A DNA stretch of 64,000 bases, taken from the NCBI RefSeq assembly GCF_002261355.1, contig NZ_NEVU01000003.1:620001-684000 (forward strand), in the 5' to 3' direction. Below the pieces are notes generated by a model. The model made no database searches, was not told the origin of the DNA, and saw only the letters and a list, made by a program, of their open reading frames with translations. Source of the stretch: Bordetella genomosp. 12 (lineage in GTDB: Bacteria > Pseudomonadota > Gammaproteobacteria > Burkholderiales > Burkholderiaceae_B). Below, one piece after another: positions 55,041 through 63,499 of this stretch (its first letter is position 1; each line of letters starts with the position of its first letter). The translations under genes and the position numbers were made by a program.

Positions 55041-55447
55041 CTCCGCCTCCCGCCAATCGAAGTGATACCAAGGAACGGGTGGCTGATTCAGCACCCGGCT
55101 GATCGTTCGTAACAGGCAAATTCACTTTCCGAAATAATCTTGCGTGGTGCGCGGCGCCAGGGCTGCGGCGCGAATGCTCGTAGATATTTGAATTTCAAAA
55201 AGTTAAATCCAATCTACACGAGAAGCCCCCTGCACATCACAGGGTAAACACCATTGCAACATCCAGAACATTTATTAAGTTGTTGAAACTTTTTAGTACC
55301 GGCACACCGCAATATATTCCATCAAAGTAATAAACCGATATTTATTTCGATATCAGCAGAGGGGCGGCCCTGGCCGTTGATGCGGGGCCCGCGGCCAAAG
55401 AAATCAGCCTTTCGCCGCTATGACGGGGATCGCAAGCAAAGTAAGTT
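55041..55447. promoter_or_regulatory. AT-rich divergent region with a 13-bp palindrome
   Basis: About 407 bp, far more AT-rich than the genes. It contains the perfect palindrome TTTGAA-T-TTCAAA at 55187-55199, and near 55336-55354 two direct CGATAT copies. No credible gene is seen. It should hold the promoters of the BdlA-like gene (leftward) and the methyltransferase gene (rightward); I saw no sigma-28 match. Confidence 0.5.
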
Positions 55448-56356
55448 GTGGATTTTTTTGCACGCGCCCCAATGCCCCGCGATACTTCAAATCTCAGCCA
55501 TGGCCACCGCCGGCCCCACACCGACATCGAAGCCCGCCTGATGCAATGCGGAGACCTGCCCGGCTGGCCTGTCAGCCGCCAGATTGAACTGCTGCATGAC
55601 CTGGCCCAATGCCCGCTCGGCGCGTTTCTGCTGCGCCACGGCGGCCTGGATGCCCACTGGACCGATGTGGTGGTGGGCTGCCAGCCCGGCAACGGCGATG
55701 CCACGGAACGCCTGCTGCTCGAGCGCCTGCCGGCCGCGGCGGCCACACGCGCGCGATTCGGAATCTTCACTCAGCAGTTGCAAGGCGCGCTGCGCCCCGG
55801 CATGACCCTGCTCAGCCTGCCCTGCGGCACGCTCTCCGACCTGCTCAATCTGGATTACCGCCACGCGCCCGCGGCGCGGCTGGTCGGCATCGATATCGAT
55901 CCCTCGGCACTGGCCACGGCGCAGCAACGCGCCGCCCAACGGGGATTGCCCGCGGAGTTGCGGCATGAGGATGCCTGGCAGTGCCGCCTGGACGTCGCAG
56001 CCGATATCGTTGTCAGCCACGGCCTGACCATCTACGAGCCCGACGACGCCCGTGTGCGCGAGCTCTACCGGCGCTGCGCCGCCTTGCTCAAGCCGGGCGG
56101 CCTGCTGCTCACCAGTTTCATGACGCCGCCGCCCAGCCTCAACCCGGCCTCGCCCTGGCGCATGGACCTGCTGGACCCGGCCGATCTGATGTTGCAGCAA
56201 GTCCTGTTCACGCGGCTATTGCAACCCGCCTGGACGGGTCTGCGCACGCATGCGCAGACCCGCGCCCTGCTACAGGAGGCAGGCCTGGACGAAATCGTCT
56301 TTCACGACGATCCCGCGGCCCTCTTTCCTAGCGTGACGGCCCGGCGCCGCGAATAA
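55448..56356 (+). CDS. Class I SAM-dependent methyltransferase
   Basis: A Rossmann-type methyltransferase. LLSLPCGTLSDLL (about residue 120) stands in for the SAM-binding loop, VGIDIDPSAL for the acidic strand 2, and VVSHGLTIYEPDD for strand 4. The substrate is unknown. The start is uncertain: GTG 55448 gives 302 residues, with ATG at 55472 or 55541 also possible; none has a clear ribosome site. The 3' end overlaps the convergent pirin gene by 29 nt. Confidence 0.7.
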   Translation: MDFFARAPMPRDTSNLSHGHRRPHTDIEARLMQCGDLPGWPVSRQIELLHDLAQCPLGAFLLRHGGLDAHWTDVVVGCQPGNGDATERLLLERLPAAAATRARFGIFTQQLQGALRPGMTLLSLPCGTLSDLLNLDYRHAPAARLVGIDIDPSALATAQQRAAQRGLPAELRHEDAWQCRLDVAADIVVSHGLTIYEPDDARVRELYRRCAALLKPGGLLLTSFMTPPPSLNPASPWRMDLLDPADLMLQQVLFTRLLQPAWTGLRTHAQTRALLQEAGLDEIVFHDDPAALFPSVTARRRE

Positions 56357-57206
56357 AGCGGCCAGTCTCGAAGTCCTGAAACGCCTGCAGGATCTCCTCG
56401 CGGCTGTTCATGACGAAAGGGCCATGCCCGACGATGGGCTCATCGATGGGTTCGCCACTGAGGATGAGCACCAGCGCATCGTTATTGGCTTCCAGATCCA
56501 CGCCTTCGCCCTGCGCGCCAAAGATCGCAAGCTGGGCGTCTCGCAGCACGTCCTCGTCATTGACCAGCACCGTGCCGCGCAACACCACCACGACCGCCTG
56601 ATGGCCCTGCGGCAAGGGCAAACGCAAGCGCGCTCCCGCGGCCAGGCGCAGGTCCCACACATTGAGCGGCGTATGGGTGTGCGCCGGGCCCCGCGTGCCG
56701 TCGTACTCGCCGGCAATCACGCGCAAGCTGCCCTGCGGCAGATCCAATTGCGGGATCTGGCCGGCCGTGATGGCCTGATAGCCCGGCTCGGACATCTTGG
56801 CCGTGCGCGGCAGATTGACCCAAAGCTGGGCCATCTCCAGCTCTCCGCCCTTGGCGCTGAAATCCGGCGAGTGGAACTCCTCGTGCAAAATGCCGCCGGC
56901 CGCGGTCATCCATTGCACGTCGCCCGGGCCGATCACGCCGCCCTGACCCGTCGAATCCCGGTGCGCCACCTCGCCGGCATAGACGATGGTCACGGTCTCG
57001 AAACCGCGATGCGGATGCTCGCCCACGCCGCGCCGCGCCCCATCGCCGGGAAAGGTCGCCGGGCCCGCATAGTCCAGCAGCAGAAAAGGGCTGAGCTTCT
57101 TGCCCAGCGAGGGATAGGAAAACAGCGAACGTACCGGAAAGCCATTGCCCACCCAATGGGGCGAGGGCGCCGACAGGCGCTCGAGCACCACCTTGCGATC
57201 GCTCAT
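56328..57206 (-). CDS. Pirin family protein
   Basis: Bicupin of 292 residues. The metal ligands H64 and H66 (HPHRGF), H108 and E110 (ILHEEF) match those of pirin and quercetinase-like YhhW. Likely an iron-binding cytosolic protein with dioxygenase or redox-sensing activity; the substrate is unknown. AGGAG lies 7 nt before ATG 57206. Confidence 0.92.
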   Translation of the reverse strand: MSDRKVVLERLSAPSPHWVGNGFPVRSLFSYPSLGKKLSPFLLLDYAGPATFPGDGARRGVGEHPHRGFETVTIVYAGEVAHRDSTGQGGVIGPGDVQWMTAAGGILHEEFHSPDFSAKGGELEMAQLWVNLPRTAKMSEPGYQAITAGQIPQLDLPQGSLRVIAGEYDGTRGPAHTHTPLNVWDLRLAAGARLRLPLPQGHQAVVVVLRGTVLVNDEDVLRDAQLAIFGAQGEGVDLEANNDALVLILSGEPIDEPIVGHGPFVMNSREEILQAFQDFETGRFIRGAGPSR

Positions 57207-57350
57207 GATCAACTCCTGTTGGTTCGTGCCAGAAAAAGGCCGAACATGATGGGTCAAGCTTAGCCCTGGCTACTGTTGCTGAATAGTGGCGCGGCCTGTC
57301 CGCAGCGTCCTGACGGTGGAACAATCATCGCGCCGGCGCACCCAACGAAA

Positions 57351-57371
57351 CGGCGCCCCAGAGGGGCGCCG
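57351..57371 (-). terminator. Rho-independent terminator after cyoD
   Basis: CGGCGCCCC/GGGGCGCCG, a perfect 9-bp stem with a 3-nt loop. On the minus strand it is followed by TTTCGTT. It lies 28 nt beyond the cyoD stop and ends the cyoABCD transcript; no cyoE is present before it. Confidence 0.85.
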
Positions 57372-57399
57372 TTTGCCTTGCCGGATCAGCCGTGCGGGC

Positions 57400-57744
57400 T
57401 TAAGGCATGGGGTGCAACATGTTGGCGTTCATGTTGTGCAAGACCCAGATCGAACCGCCCACGATGATGGCGATGACCATGACCGTGAACAAGAAAGCCG
57501 ACAGGTTTTCACGCTGGCTCTTGGATGCGCCCATGTGCATGAAGAACACCAACTGCACCAGCAACTGCGCCACGCACAGCACCAGCACGCCGATCAACAT
57601 GAATTGACGCGTGAAACCGCCGCTCATCACCAGCCAGAAGGCGACCAGCGTCAGGACGATGGAGAGAATGAAACCGACGATATAGGACTTCAAGCTGCCG
57701 TGATCGGCATGGTCGGCGTGGGCGACGTCGTGATGAGCGGACAT
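57400..57744 (-). CDS. cyoD: Cytochrome bo3 ubiquinol oxidase subunit IV
   Basis: Small subunit with three membrane helices, needed for assembly of the CuB site. 114 residues; a His-rich N terminus (AHHDVAHADHADHG) precedes the first helix. FFMHMG and the closing HNMN match CyoD. Its start shares one base with the cyoC stop (TGATG), so translation is coupled. Last gene of the operon. Confidence 0.95.
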   Translation of the reverse strand: MSAHHDVAHADHADHGSLKSYIVGFILSIVLTLVAFWLVMSGGFTRQFMLIGVLVLCVAQLLVQLVFFMHMGASKSQRENLSAFLFTVMVIAIIVGGSIWVLHNMNANMLHPMP

Positions 57745-58358
57745 CAGATGGCTCCCATGAGGTAGACAAAGGTGAAGACGCAGATCCAGACGATGTCCAG
57801 GAAGTGCCAGAACAGGCTCAGGCACGACAGACGACGCTTGTTCACGCCATCCAGGCCGTGGCGGCGCACCATGTCGATCATGATGATGATCCACAGCAGG
57901 CCGGCGGTGACGTGCAGACCGTGGGTGCCGACCAGGAAGAAGAAGGCCGACATATAGGCGCTGCGATCGGGGCCCGCGCCTTCATGGATCAGGTGCTGGA
58001 ACTCGTAGAGTTCCATGGCGATAAAGCCGGCACCCAACAGGAAGGTAATGACCAGCCAGCCGATCACCTTGTTGGCTTTGCCAGCATGCATATTGAGCAT
58101 GGCCACGCCGAAGGTGAAGCTGGAGATCAGCAGCAACATCGTTTCGACCAGAACGAACTTCAGGTCGAACAGTTCGCTGCCGTGCGGGCCGCCGGCCGTC
58201 GCATTCGACAGCACGGCGAAGGTCGCGAACAGCACCGAGAAAATGAGCAAATCGCTCATCAGATAGACCCAAAAACCGAAAACGGTCTTGGATCCATCGT
58301 CGTGGTGCTCATGCCCGTGATGGGCATCGTGAGAGGAGTTGGCTACAGCGTGCGTCAT
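57744..58358 (-). CDS. cyoC: Cytochrome bo3 ubiquinol oxidase subunit III
   Basis: Five-helix subunit of 204 residues; [14 protein letters not shown] and the [13 protein letters not shown] stretch are the family marks. The N terminus is His-rich, like CyoD. Starts 6 nt after the cyoB stop. Confidence 0.96.
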   Translation of the reverse strand: MTHAVANSSHDAHHGHEHHDDGSKTVFGFWVYLMSDLLIFSVLFATFAVLSNATAGGPHGSELFDLKFVLVETMLLLISSFTFGVAMLNMHAGKANKVIGWLVITFLLGAGFIAMELYEFQHLIHEGAGPDRSAYMSAFFFLVGTHGLHVTAGLLWIIIMIDMVRRHGLDGVNKRRLSCLSLFWHFLDIVWICVFTFVYLMGAI

Positions 58359-58364
58359 AGTGGA

Positions 58365-60341
58365 TCAGGCCGCCTTTTGCATTTTGGCGTAGTGTTCGTT
58401 CTCGATGCGCTCGACTTCGGCGGCAGGGACGTAGTAGTCCACGTTGCGGTCATAGACACGGGCGATGAAGGAACCGATCATGCCGACCAGGCCAACGATG
58501 GCCAGCCACCAGATGTGCCAGATCAGAGCAAAACCCATGACCAGGCCGAAAGCGCTGATGTAAATACCGGCGCCGGTGTTGCGCGGCATGTGGATGTCTT
58601 CGTACTTCTTGGGTTGCACGTAGGCGATGCCGCGTTCTTTGTCTTCCCAGTGCTGGTCGAGCGAATCGACGTGCGGCACATGGGCGAAGTTGTAGAACGG
58701 CGGGGGCGACGAGGTGGCCCACTCCAGGGTACGGCCATTCCAGGGATCACCCGTCAGGTCCGGGTTCTGCTTGCGGTCACGGATCGAGACCACGACTTGC
58801 TGCAGCAGGAACCAGATGCCCAGCGCGATGAAGAAAGCACCCACCAGAGCAACGATCAGGTAAGGCTGCCACTCCGGATTGTCGTAGTGGTTCAGGCGGC
58901 GCGTCATGCCCTTGAAGCCCAGGATGTACAGGGGCATGAAGGCCAGATAGAAACCGATGAACCAGCACCAGAACGAGTAGCGACCCAGACGCTCATTCAG
59001 CTTGAAGCCGAAGGCCTTGGGGAACCAGTAAGTCATGGCCGCGATACAACCGAAGACCACGCCGCCGATGATGACGTTGTGGAAGTGGGCGATCAGGAAC
59101 AGGCTGTTGTGCAGCACGAAGGACACGGCCGGGATGGCCATCAGCACGCCGGTCATGCCGCCGATCACGAAGGTGACCATGAAGCCGATGGTCCAGAGCA
59201 CCGGCGTGGTCATCTGCACGCGGCCCTTGTACATCGTGAACAACCAGTTGAACACCTTCGCCCCGGTCGGGATGGAGATGATCATTGTCGCGATGCCGAA
59301 GAAGGCGTTGACGTTGGCCCCCGCGCCCATGGTGAAGAAGTGGTGCAGCCAGACCAGGAAGGACAGCACGCCGATGGCGGCCGTCGCATAAACCATGGAG
59401 TTGTAGCCGAACAAGGGCTTGCGCGAGTACGTGGCGATGATTTCCGAGAACGCACCAAAGCACGGCAAGATCAGGATGTAGACCTCCGGGTGACCCCAGA
59501 TCCAGATCAGGTTGACGTACATCATCACGTTGCCGCCACCGTCATTGGTGAAGAAGTGCGTACCGAGATAACGGTCCGCCGTCAGCAGCGCGAGCGTGGC
59601 GGTCAGCACCGGGAAGGCGGCCACGATCAGGATGTTGGTGACCAGCGCAGTCCAGGTGAACACCGGCATCTTCATCAGGTTCATGCCCGGGGCGCGCATG
59701 CGCAGGATGGTGACCACGAAGTTGATGCCGCTAAGCGTTGTGCCCAGCCCGGATATCTGTAGCGCCCAGATGTAGTAATCCACCCCCACGCTCGGGCTGT
59801 AATCCAGCCCGGACAAGGGCGGATAGGCCAGCCAGCCGGTCGCGGCGAACTCACCCACGAACAGCGACATCATGATCAGGACCACGCCGGCGGCGAACAG
59901 CCAGAAGCTCAGCGAGTTCAGGAAGGGGTAGGCCACGTCGCGCGCGCCGATCTGCAGCGGCACGATGAGGTTCATCAGCCCGGTGATGAAGGGCATCGCC
60001 ATGAAGAAAATCATGATGACGCCGTGGGCGGTGAAGATCTGATCGTAGTGATGCGGCGGCAGGAAGCCCGTCGAGTCGCCCGAGGCGACGGCAAGCTGGG
60101 TGCGCATCATGATGGCATCGGCAAAGCCGCGCAGCAGCATGATCAGGGCGACGATGATGTACATCACGCCAATGCGCTTGTGGTCCACGGTGGTAAACCA
60201 CTCGGTCCACAAGTACTTCCACTTGCCCAGATAGGTTATCGCGCCCAGGAGGGCCAGGCCTCCCAGGGCGACAGCGGCCAGCGTAACCATGACGATAGGT
60301 TCATGGTACGGAACGGCCTCCAGAGTGAGTTTTCCGAACAT
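58365..60341 (-). CDS. cyoB: Cytochrome bo3 ubiquinol oxidase subunit I
   Basis: Catalytic heme-copper oxidase subunit that reduces O2 to water with electrons from ubiquinol and pumps protons. Heme/CuB ligand motifs are intact: [16 protein letters not shown] (His and cross-linked Tyr), HHFF and HFHNVI. 658 residues with about 15 helices. The ATG at 60341 is chosen over a TTG one codon upstream because GGAG is 6 nt from it. Starts 3 nt after cyoA. Confidence 0.97.
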   Translation of the reverse strand: MFGKLTLEAVPYHEPIVMVTLAAVALGGLALLGAITYLGKWKYLWTEWFTTVDHKRIGVMYIIVALIMLLRGFADAIMMRTQLAVASGDSTGFLPPHHYDQIFTAHGVIMIFFMAMPFITGLMNLIVPLQIGARDVAYPFLNSLSFWLFAAGVVLIMMSLFVGEFAATGWLAYPPLSGLDYSPSVGVDYYIWALQISGLGTTLSGINFVVTILRMRAPGMNLMKMPVFTWTALVTNILIVAAFPVLTATLALLTADRYLGTHFFTNDGGGNVMMYVNLIWIWGHPEVYILILPCFGAFSEIIATYSRKPLFGYNSMVYATAAIGVLSFLVWLHHFFTMGAGANVNAFFGIATMIISIPTGAKVFNWLFTMYKGRVQMTTPVLWTIGFMVTFVIGGMTGVLMAIPAVSFVLHNSLFLIAHFHNVIIGGVVFGCIAAMTYWFPKAFGFKLNERLGRYSFWCWFIGFYLAFMPLYILGFKGMTRRLNHYDNPEWQPYLIVALVGAFFIALGIWFLLQQVVVSIRDRKQNPDLTGDPWNGRTLEWATSSPPPFYNFAHVPHVDSLDQHWEDKERGIAYVQPKKYEDIHMPRNTGAGIYISAFGLVMGFALIWHIWWLAIVGLVGMIGSFIARVYDRNVDYYVPAAEVERIENEHYAKMQKAA

Positions 60342-60344
60342 CAA

Positions 60345-61253
60345 TTACTCCGCAACAGCGATCAGATTCTTCGAGGCGGGCGTACACGTCGCAGGGTCGA
60401 CACCGGCCATCTTGCTCATTTGGTTATGCACGATGAAGTCGAACATGCCGACCGGCACATCCGAGTACAGTGCCACCGGGTTGTGTTCGCTCGGCTTGGT
60501 CAGCTCGGCGTAGACCTCAGGCGTGAGGGTCTGCTTGGCCGCCTTGGCCTTGCTGATCCAGTCCTCGAAACCTTGCTGCGACATGGCCAGCGCACGGAAA
60601 CGCATGCCGGAGAAGCCACCGCCGCTGTAGTTGGCCGACAAGCCCGCGTAGTCACCCTCTTCGAACGCGTTCAGGTGCAACTTGGTCTCCATGCCCGCCA
60701 TCGAGTAGATCTGGCTGCCCAGCTGGGGGATGAAGAAGGAGTTCATCACCGATTGCGACGTGATGCGGAAGTTGACGGGCGTATTAACCGGGAAGGCGAT
60801 CTGGTTGACCGTGGCAATGCCGTATTCCGGGTAAATGAACAACCACTTCCAGTCCAGCGACACCACCTCGATGGTCACCGGCTTGGCCGTCGACTCCAGG
60901 GGGCGGTAGGGATCCAGCTCATGCGAGGACTTCCAGGTCAGCACCGCCAGAATGACGATGATGATGCAGGGAATGGTCCAGACCACGACTTCGATACGGG
61001 TCGAGTGCGACCACTTCGGCAGGTACTCGGCATCCGTATTGGAGGCGCGGTACTTCCAGGCGAAGTAGAGCGTCATGAATATGACGGGCACCACGATCAG
61101 CAGCATCAAGCCGAGTGCGGTGAGGAGCAGGGTTTTTTCCTGGGCGCCGATGTCTCCCTTGGGAGAGAGAATTTCCATCGTGCAGCCGCCAAGCAGCAGG
61201 ACAGCGCCGACAGCTAGCGTGCGCGCGATAGTCGCAAGGTGGGGGTGTTTCAC
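60345..61253 (-). CDS. cyoA: Cytochrome bo3 ubiquinol oxidase subunit II
   Basis: Lipoprotein subunit (lipobox LLGGC, Cys24) with two membrane helices (about 45-67 and 88-108) and a periplasmic cupredoxin domain without the CuA ligands, as in quinol oxidases. 302 residues. The start codon is GTG at 61253 with AAGG 7 nt before it. First of the cyoABCD operon, 265 bp downstream of regA on the same strand. The intervening region holds two RegA-type boxes. Confidence 0.96.
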   Translation of the reverse strand: MKHPHLATIARTLAVGAVLLLGGCTMEILSPKGDIGAQEKTLLLTALGLMLLIVVPVIFMTLYFAWKYRASNTDAEYLPKWSHSTRIEVVVWTIPCIIIVILAVLTWKSSHELDPYRPLESTAKPVTIEVVSLDWKWLFIYPEYGIATVNQIAFPVNTPVNFRITSQSVMNSFFIPQLGSQIYSMAGMETKLHLNAFEEGDYAGLSANYSGGGFSGMRFRALAMSQQGFEDWISKAKAAKQTLTPEVYAELTKPSEHNPVALYSDVPVGMFDFIVHNQMSKMAGVDPATCTPASKNLIAVAE

Positions 61254-61301
61254 GTACAGCCTTGGGATGGATGGAGAAAAGGTTTGACGGCCCGCGGGCA
61301 G

Positions 61302-61316
61302 TCCGCAATGAGCGGA
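61302..61316. promoter_or_regulatory. Inverted repeat in the cyoA upstream region
   Basis: TCCGC-N5-GCGGA, 48 nt before the cyoA start. It may be an operator or a stem in the leader RNA. No T-run, so not a terminator. Confidence 0.35.
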
Positions 61317-61373
61317 ATTTCACACAGAACCAGAGCAGACTTAGACTTTAGCCAGTGCAGCGGCCCCAGGGGG

Positions 61374-61390
61374 TGCGACGAAATGACGCA
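61374..61390. promoter_or_regulatory. RegA/PrrA-type box 1 before cyoA
   Basis: TGCGACGAAATGACGCA. The core GCGAC-N5-GACGC fits the PrrA/RegA pattern GCGNC-N5-GNCGC. It is 121 bp from the cyoA start and 99 bp from a nearly identical copy. Confidence 0.6.
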
Positions 61391-61472
61391 GGGTGGAGGG
61401 GGAGCAGGTGGCTGGCGGGGCCTTGAGGCTTATCAGCAGGGTCTTATGGCCACTGCGGCCCGAGGCTGGGAC

Positions 61473-61489
61473 TGCGACAATATGACGCA
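61473..61489. promoter_or_regulatory. RegA/PrrA-type box 2 before cyoA
   Basis: TGCGACAATATGACGCA, identical to box 1 at 15 of 17 bases. It lies 30 bp past the regA stop, so it can serve only cyoA as an upstream site. Confidence 0.6.
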
Positions 61490-61518
61490 CCCCAAAATCG
61501 CCCTATGCGGCGGATCCG

Positions 61519-62076
61519 CTACTCGATGACCGAATCGCGCTCCGGACCGGGCTTTTTCATGAGCTTGCGCTGCAAAGAACGCCGGTGCATGCCCAACAGG
61601 CGGGCGGCGGCCGACACATTGCCGCCGGTTTCGTGCAAAGCCTGCTGGATGTGCTCCCATTCTAGGCGGTGCAACGGCGTCATGGTCGCTTCAATCGTAA
61701 CCGTTTCCGGCTTCATCAGGCCCAGGGTTCTCAATATCATGGGGGCGGTCGCGGGTTTGGGCAAGTAGTCGTCGGCGCCCCGCTTGATGGCCTCGACCGC
61801 CGTGGCCACGCTGGCATAGCCGGTCACCAGCAGGATGCGCATGTCCTCGCGCAATGCGCGCAGGGGACGGATCAAGGTCAGGCCCGAATCCTCGCCCAGC
61901 CGCAAGTCCACCAGGGCAAACGCCGGCCGCACCTCCTCGGCCACCCGCAGCGCCTCGGCGATATTGCAGGCCACATGGGTCTGCAATCCCCGCCGCGCCA
62001 GGCTGCGCTGCAGCGTTTTGACATAGAGTTCGTCGTCGTCGATCAGCAGACCAACGGGGGAGTTCGATTCTGTCAT
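61519..62076 (-). CDS. RegA/PrrA/ActR-type response regulator
   Basis: A 185-residue global redox regulator. The receiver domain (about 8-120) has DDD and phosphoacceptor Asp57 in ALVDLRLGED. A short linker leads to a Fis-type HTH (about 147-176, NVSAAARLLGMHRRSLQRKL). This compact form is specific to the RegA/ActR/RoxR family. It overlaps the sensor gene by 4 nt. Targets are probably terminal oxidases and related genes. Confidence 0.93.
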   Translation of the reverse strand: MTESNSPVGLLIDDDELYVKTLQRSLARRGLQTHVACNIAEALRVAEEVRPAFALVDLRLGEDSGLTLIRPLRALREDMRILLVTGYASVATAVEAIKRGADDYLPKPATAPMILRTLGLMKPETVTIEATMTPLHRLEWEHIQQALHETGGNVSAAARLLGMHRRSLQRKLMKKPGPERDSVIE

Positions 62077-63275
62077 AGTGATGATGTCGCCCCGCCCAAA
62101 GGCAGATGAAAGCTGATGCGGGCGCCTCCGCCCTCGGCAGCCGAGATGGTCATTTCGCCCCCTAGTTGTTCAACCGTGGCGTGAGACAGCGCCAGGCCCA
62201 CGCCCAGGCCGCCCGGTTTGTCGCTGCTGAAAAGCGCCGGCAACACGGTGTGATCCGGATCGAACCCTCGCCCATGATCGCGCACTTCGCCGCGCAGCGC
62301 CCCGTCCAGGAACTCCAGATGCAGATCGACCCGCGGATCGCCGGCCTCTTCGCCGGCGTCGGCGGCATTGTTCAGCAGAGCCTGCAACAGGTGGGCGATG
62401 GCCGGCTCCACCCGCAGCGATTCGGGCAGGCTGCCGGTGCGGCGCAAATCGATCGTCGGGCGGATGAGGCGCCACTGCCCCACCACGCGTACCAGATCGA
62501 CCTCCGTGGGCACGGCCAGATTGCGGATGCGCTCGCGGCACAAGGCCAGCAGCTCACGCAGCGTATCCACATCGGCGCGCAGGTCCGGATCCTGCACTTC
62601 TTCGCGCACCTCGTCGGCCAGCAGCGTCATGGTGGCCAGCGGCGTATTCAGTTCGTGCGCCATGGCCGCCGCATGGGTGGCCAGCGCGACGATACCCTCG
62701 TTGCGCGTGAAGCGCTCGCGCAGCAGGGCCAGTTCTCTTTCCCGGGCCCGCAAGTCGGCGGCCAGACGCGTCGAGAAATACAGCACCACGCCCGCGGAGA
62801 TCAGGAAGTTGGCCCCCAGCCCCCAGAGCAGCAACAAATACGTATTGTGGCTGCTGGCCAGCGGCTGGCCGAACACGGCCGCGGCGGTGTAGCCCGCCAG
62901 GCTGGCCAGGGCCGCGGCGAACGCCCAGCCGCCGGGCAGCGCGAAGGCCGCCAGGGCGATCAACACCAGAAACATGGTGCCGAACGGATTGGTGATGCCG
63001 CCGCTCCAGCCCACCATCCAGGCCAGCACCGCCATATCCACCATCAGATGGGCAAAGGCCGTGCCGTAGGAAATATCACTGGTGCGCCGCAGACGCAGGC
63101 TGGCGTAGGCATTGAATGCCACCAGCGCGCCCACGCCAGCCCATAAGGGCTCCAGCGGCAAGGGCAGCCCCAACAGACTGCTGGCCACGAGCACGGTCAT
63201 GGCCTGCCCGCCGATGGCTAACCAACGCAGGCTGCACAGAGTGCGCAGGAAAGAAATGGCGGAACTACCGGGCAT
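62073..63275 (-). CDS. RegB/PrrB/ActS-type redox sensor kinase
   Basis: Membrane histidine kinase of 400 residues. Six hydrophobic segments (about 15-165) include GGITNPF (92-98), the ubiquinone-sensing heptapeptide GGxxNPF of RegB. His207 lies in the H-box AHELNTPLA. Cys246 is 39 residues later, near the place of the redox-active Cys of Rhodobacter RegB (225/265). The ATPase domain is C-terminal (DHGRGFDP, GLGVGLAL). ATG 63275 is the first plausible start; the 58 codons before it are not protein-like. Co-transcribed with the response regulator. Confidence 0.92.
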   Translation of the reverse strand: MPGSSAISFLRTLCSLRWLAIGGQAMTVLVASSLLGLPLPLEPLWAGVGALVAFNAYASLRLRRTSDISYGTAFAHLMVDMAVLAWMVGWSGGITNPFGTMFLVLIALAAFALPGGWAFAAALASLAGYTAAAVFGQPLASSHNTYLLLLWGLGANFLISAGVVLYFSTRLAADLRARERELALLRERFTRNEGIVALATHAAAMAHELNTPLATMTLLADEVREEVQDPDLRADVDTLRELLALCRERIRNLAVPTEVDLVRVVGQWRLIRPTIDLRRTGSLPESLRVEPAIAHLLQALLNNAADAGEEAGDPRVDLHLEFLDGALRGEVRDHGRGFDPDHTVLPALFSSDKPGGLGVGLALSHATVEQLGGEMTISAAEGGGARISFHLPLGGATSSL

Positions 63276-63434
63276 GGGCAGGAAAAAGCCGCGAAGGCTG
63301 GGAGAGGCCGACAAGGCCCTCCAAGAGGGCAAAAGGAGCCAAACCTCGGATTGTAGGGGGATTTCCCGGGGGACGCTCGGCGCCCTGCGCGCCTGCCGGG
63401 CCAGCGGCCGGCCATGCAAATCCGCCCTACAAAC

Positions 63435-63453
63435 AATAATGATTATCAATTAT
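63435..63453. promoter_or_regulatory. Fur-like box before the DUF2325 gene
   Basis: AATAATGATTATCAATTAT. On the complementary strand it aligns with the 19-bp Fur consensus at 14 positions, including 12 of 13 in GATAATCATTATT. It overlaps TATACT (63451-63456), a likely -10, so iron-bound Fur would block rightward transcription. It stands 47 bp before the DUF2325 start. Confidence 0.65.
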
Positions 63454-63499
63454 ACTGCCGGTCTGCGCGAATTCCGCCGCGTTCGTCCCAGGAGGTCGC

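Noticed and set aside
55041-55447. sigma-28 (flagellar) promoter for the chemoreceptor gene
   Set aside because: No TAAA-N15-GCCGATAA match on the minus strand; a CCGATAT on the plus strand lacks the -35 at the right distance.
57207-57350. Possible small gene between the cyo terminator and pirin
   Set aside because: No start with a ribosome site and no protein-like frame; the gap holds the terminator and the pirin upstream region only.
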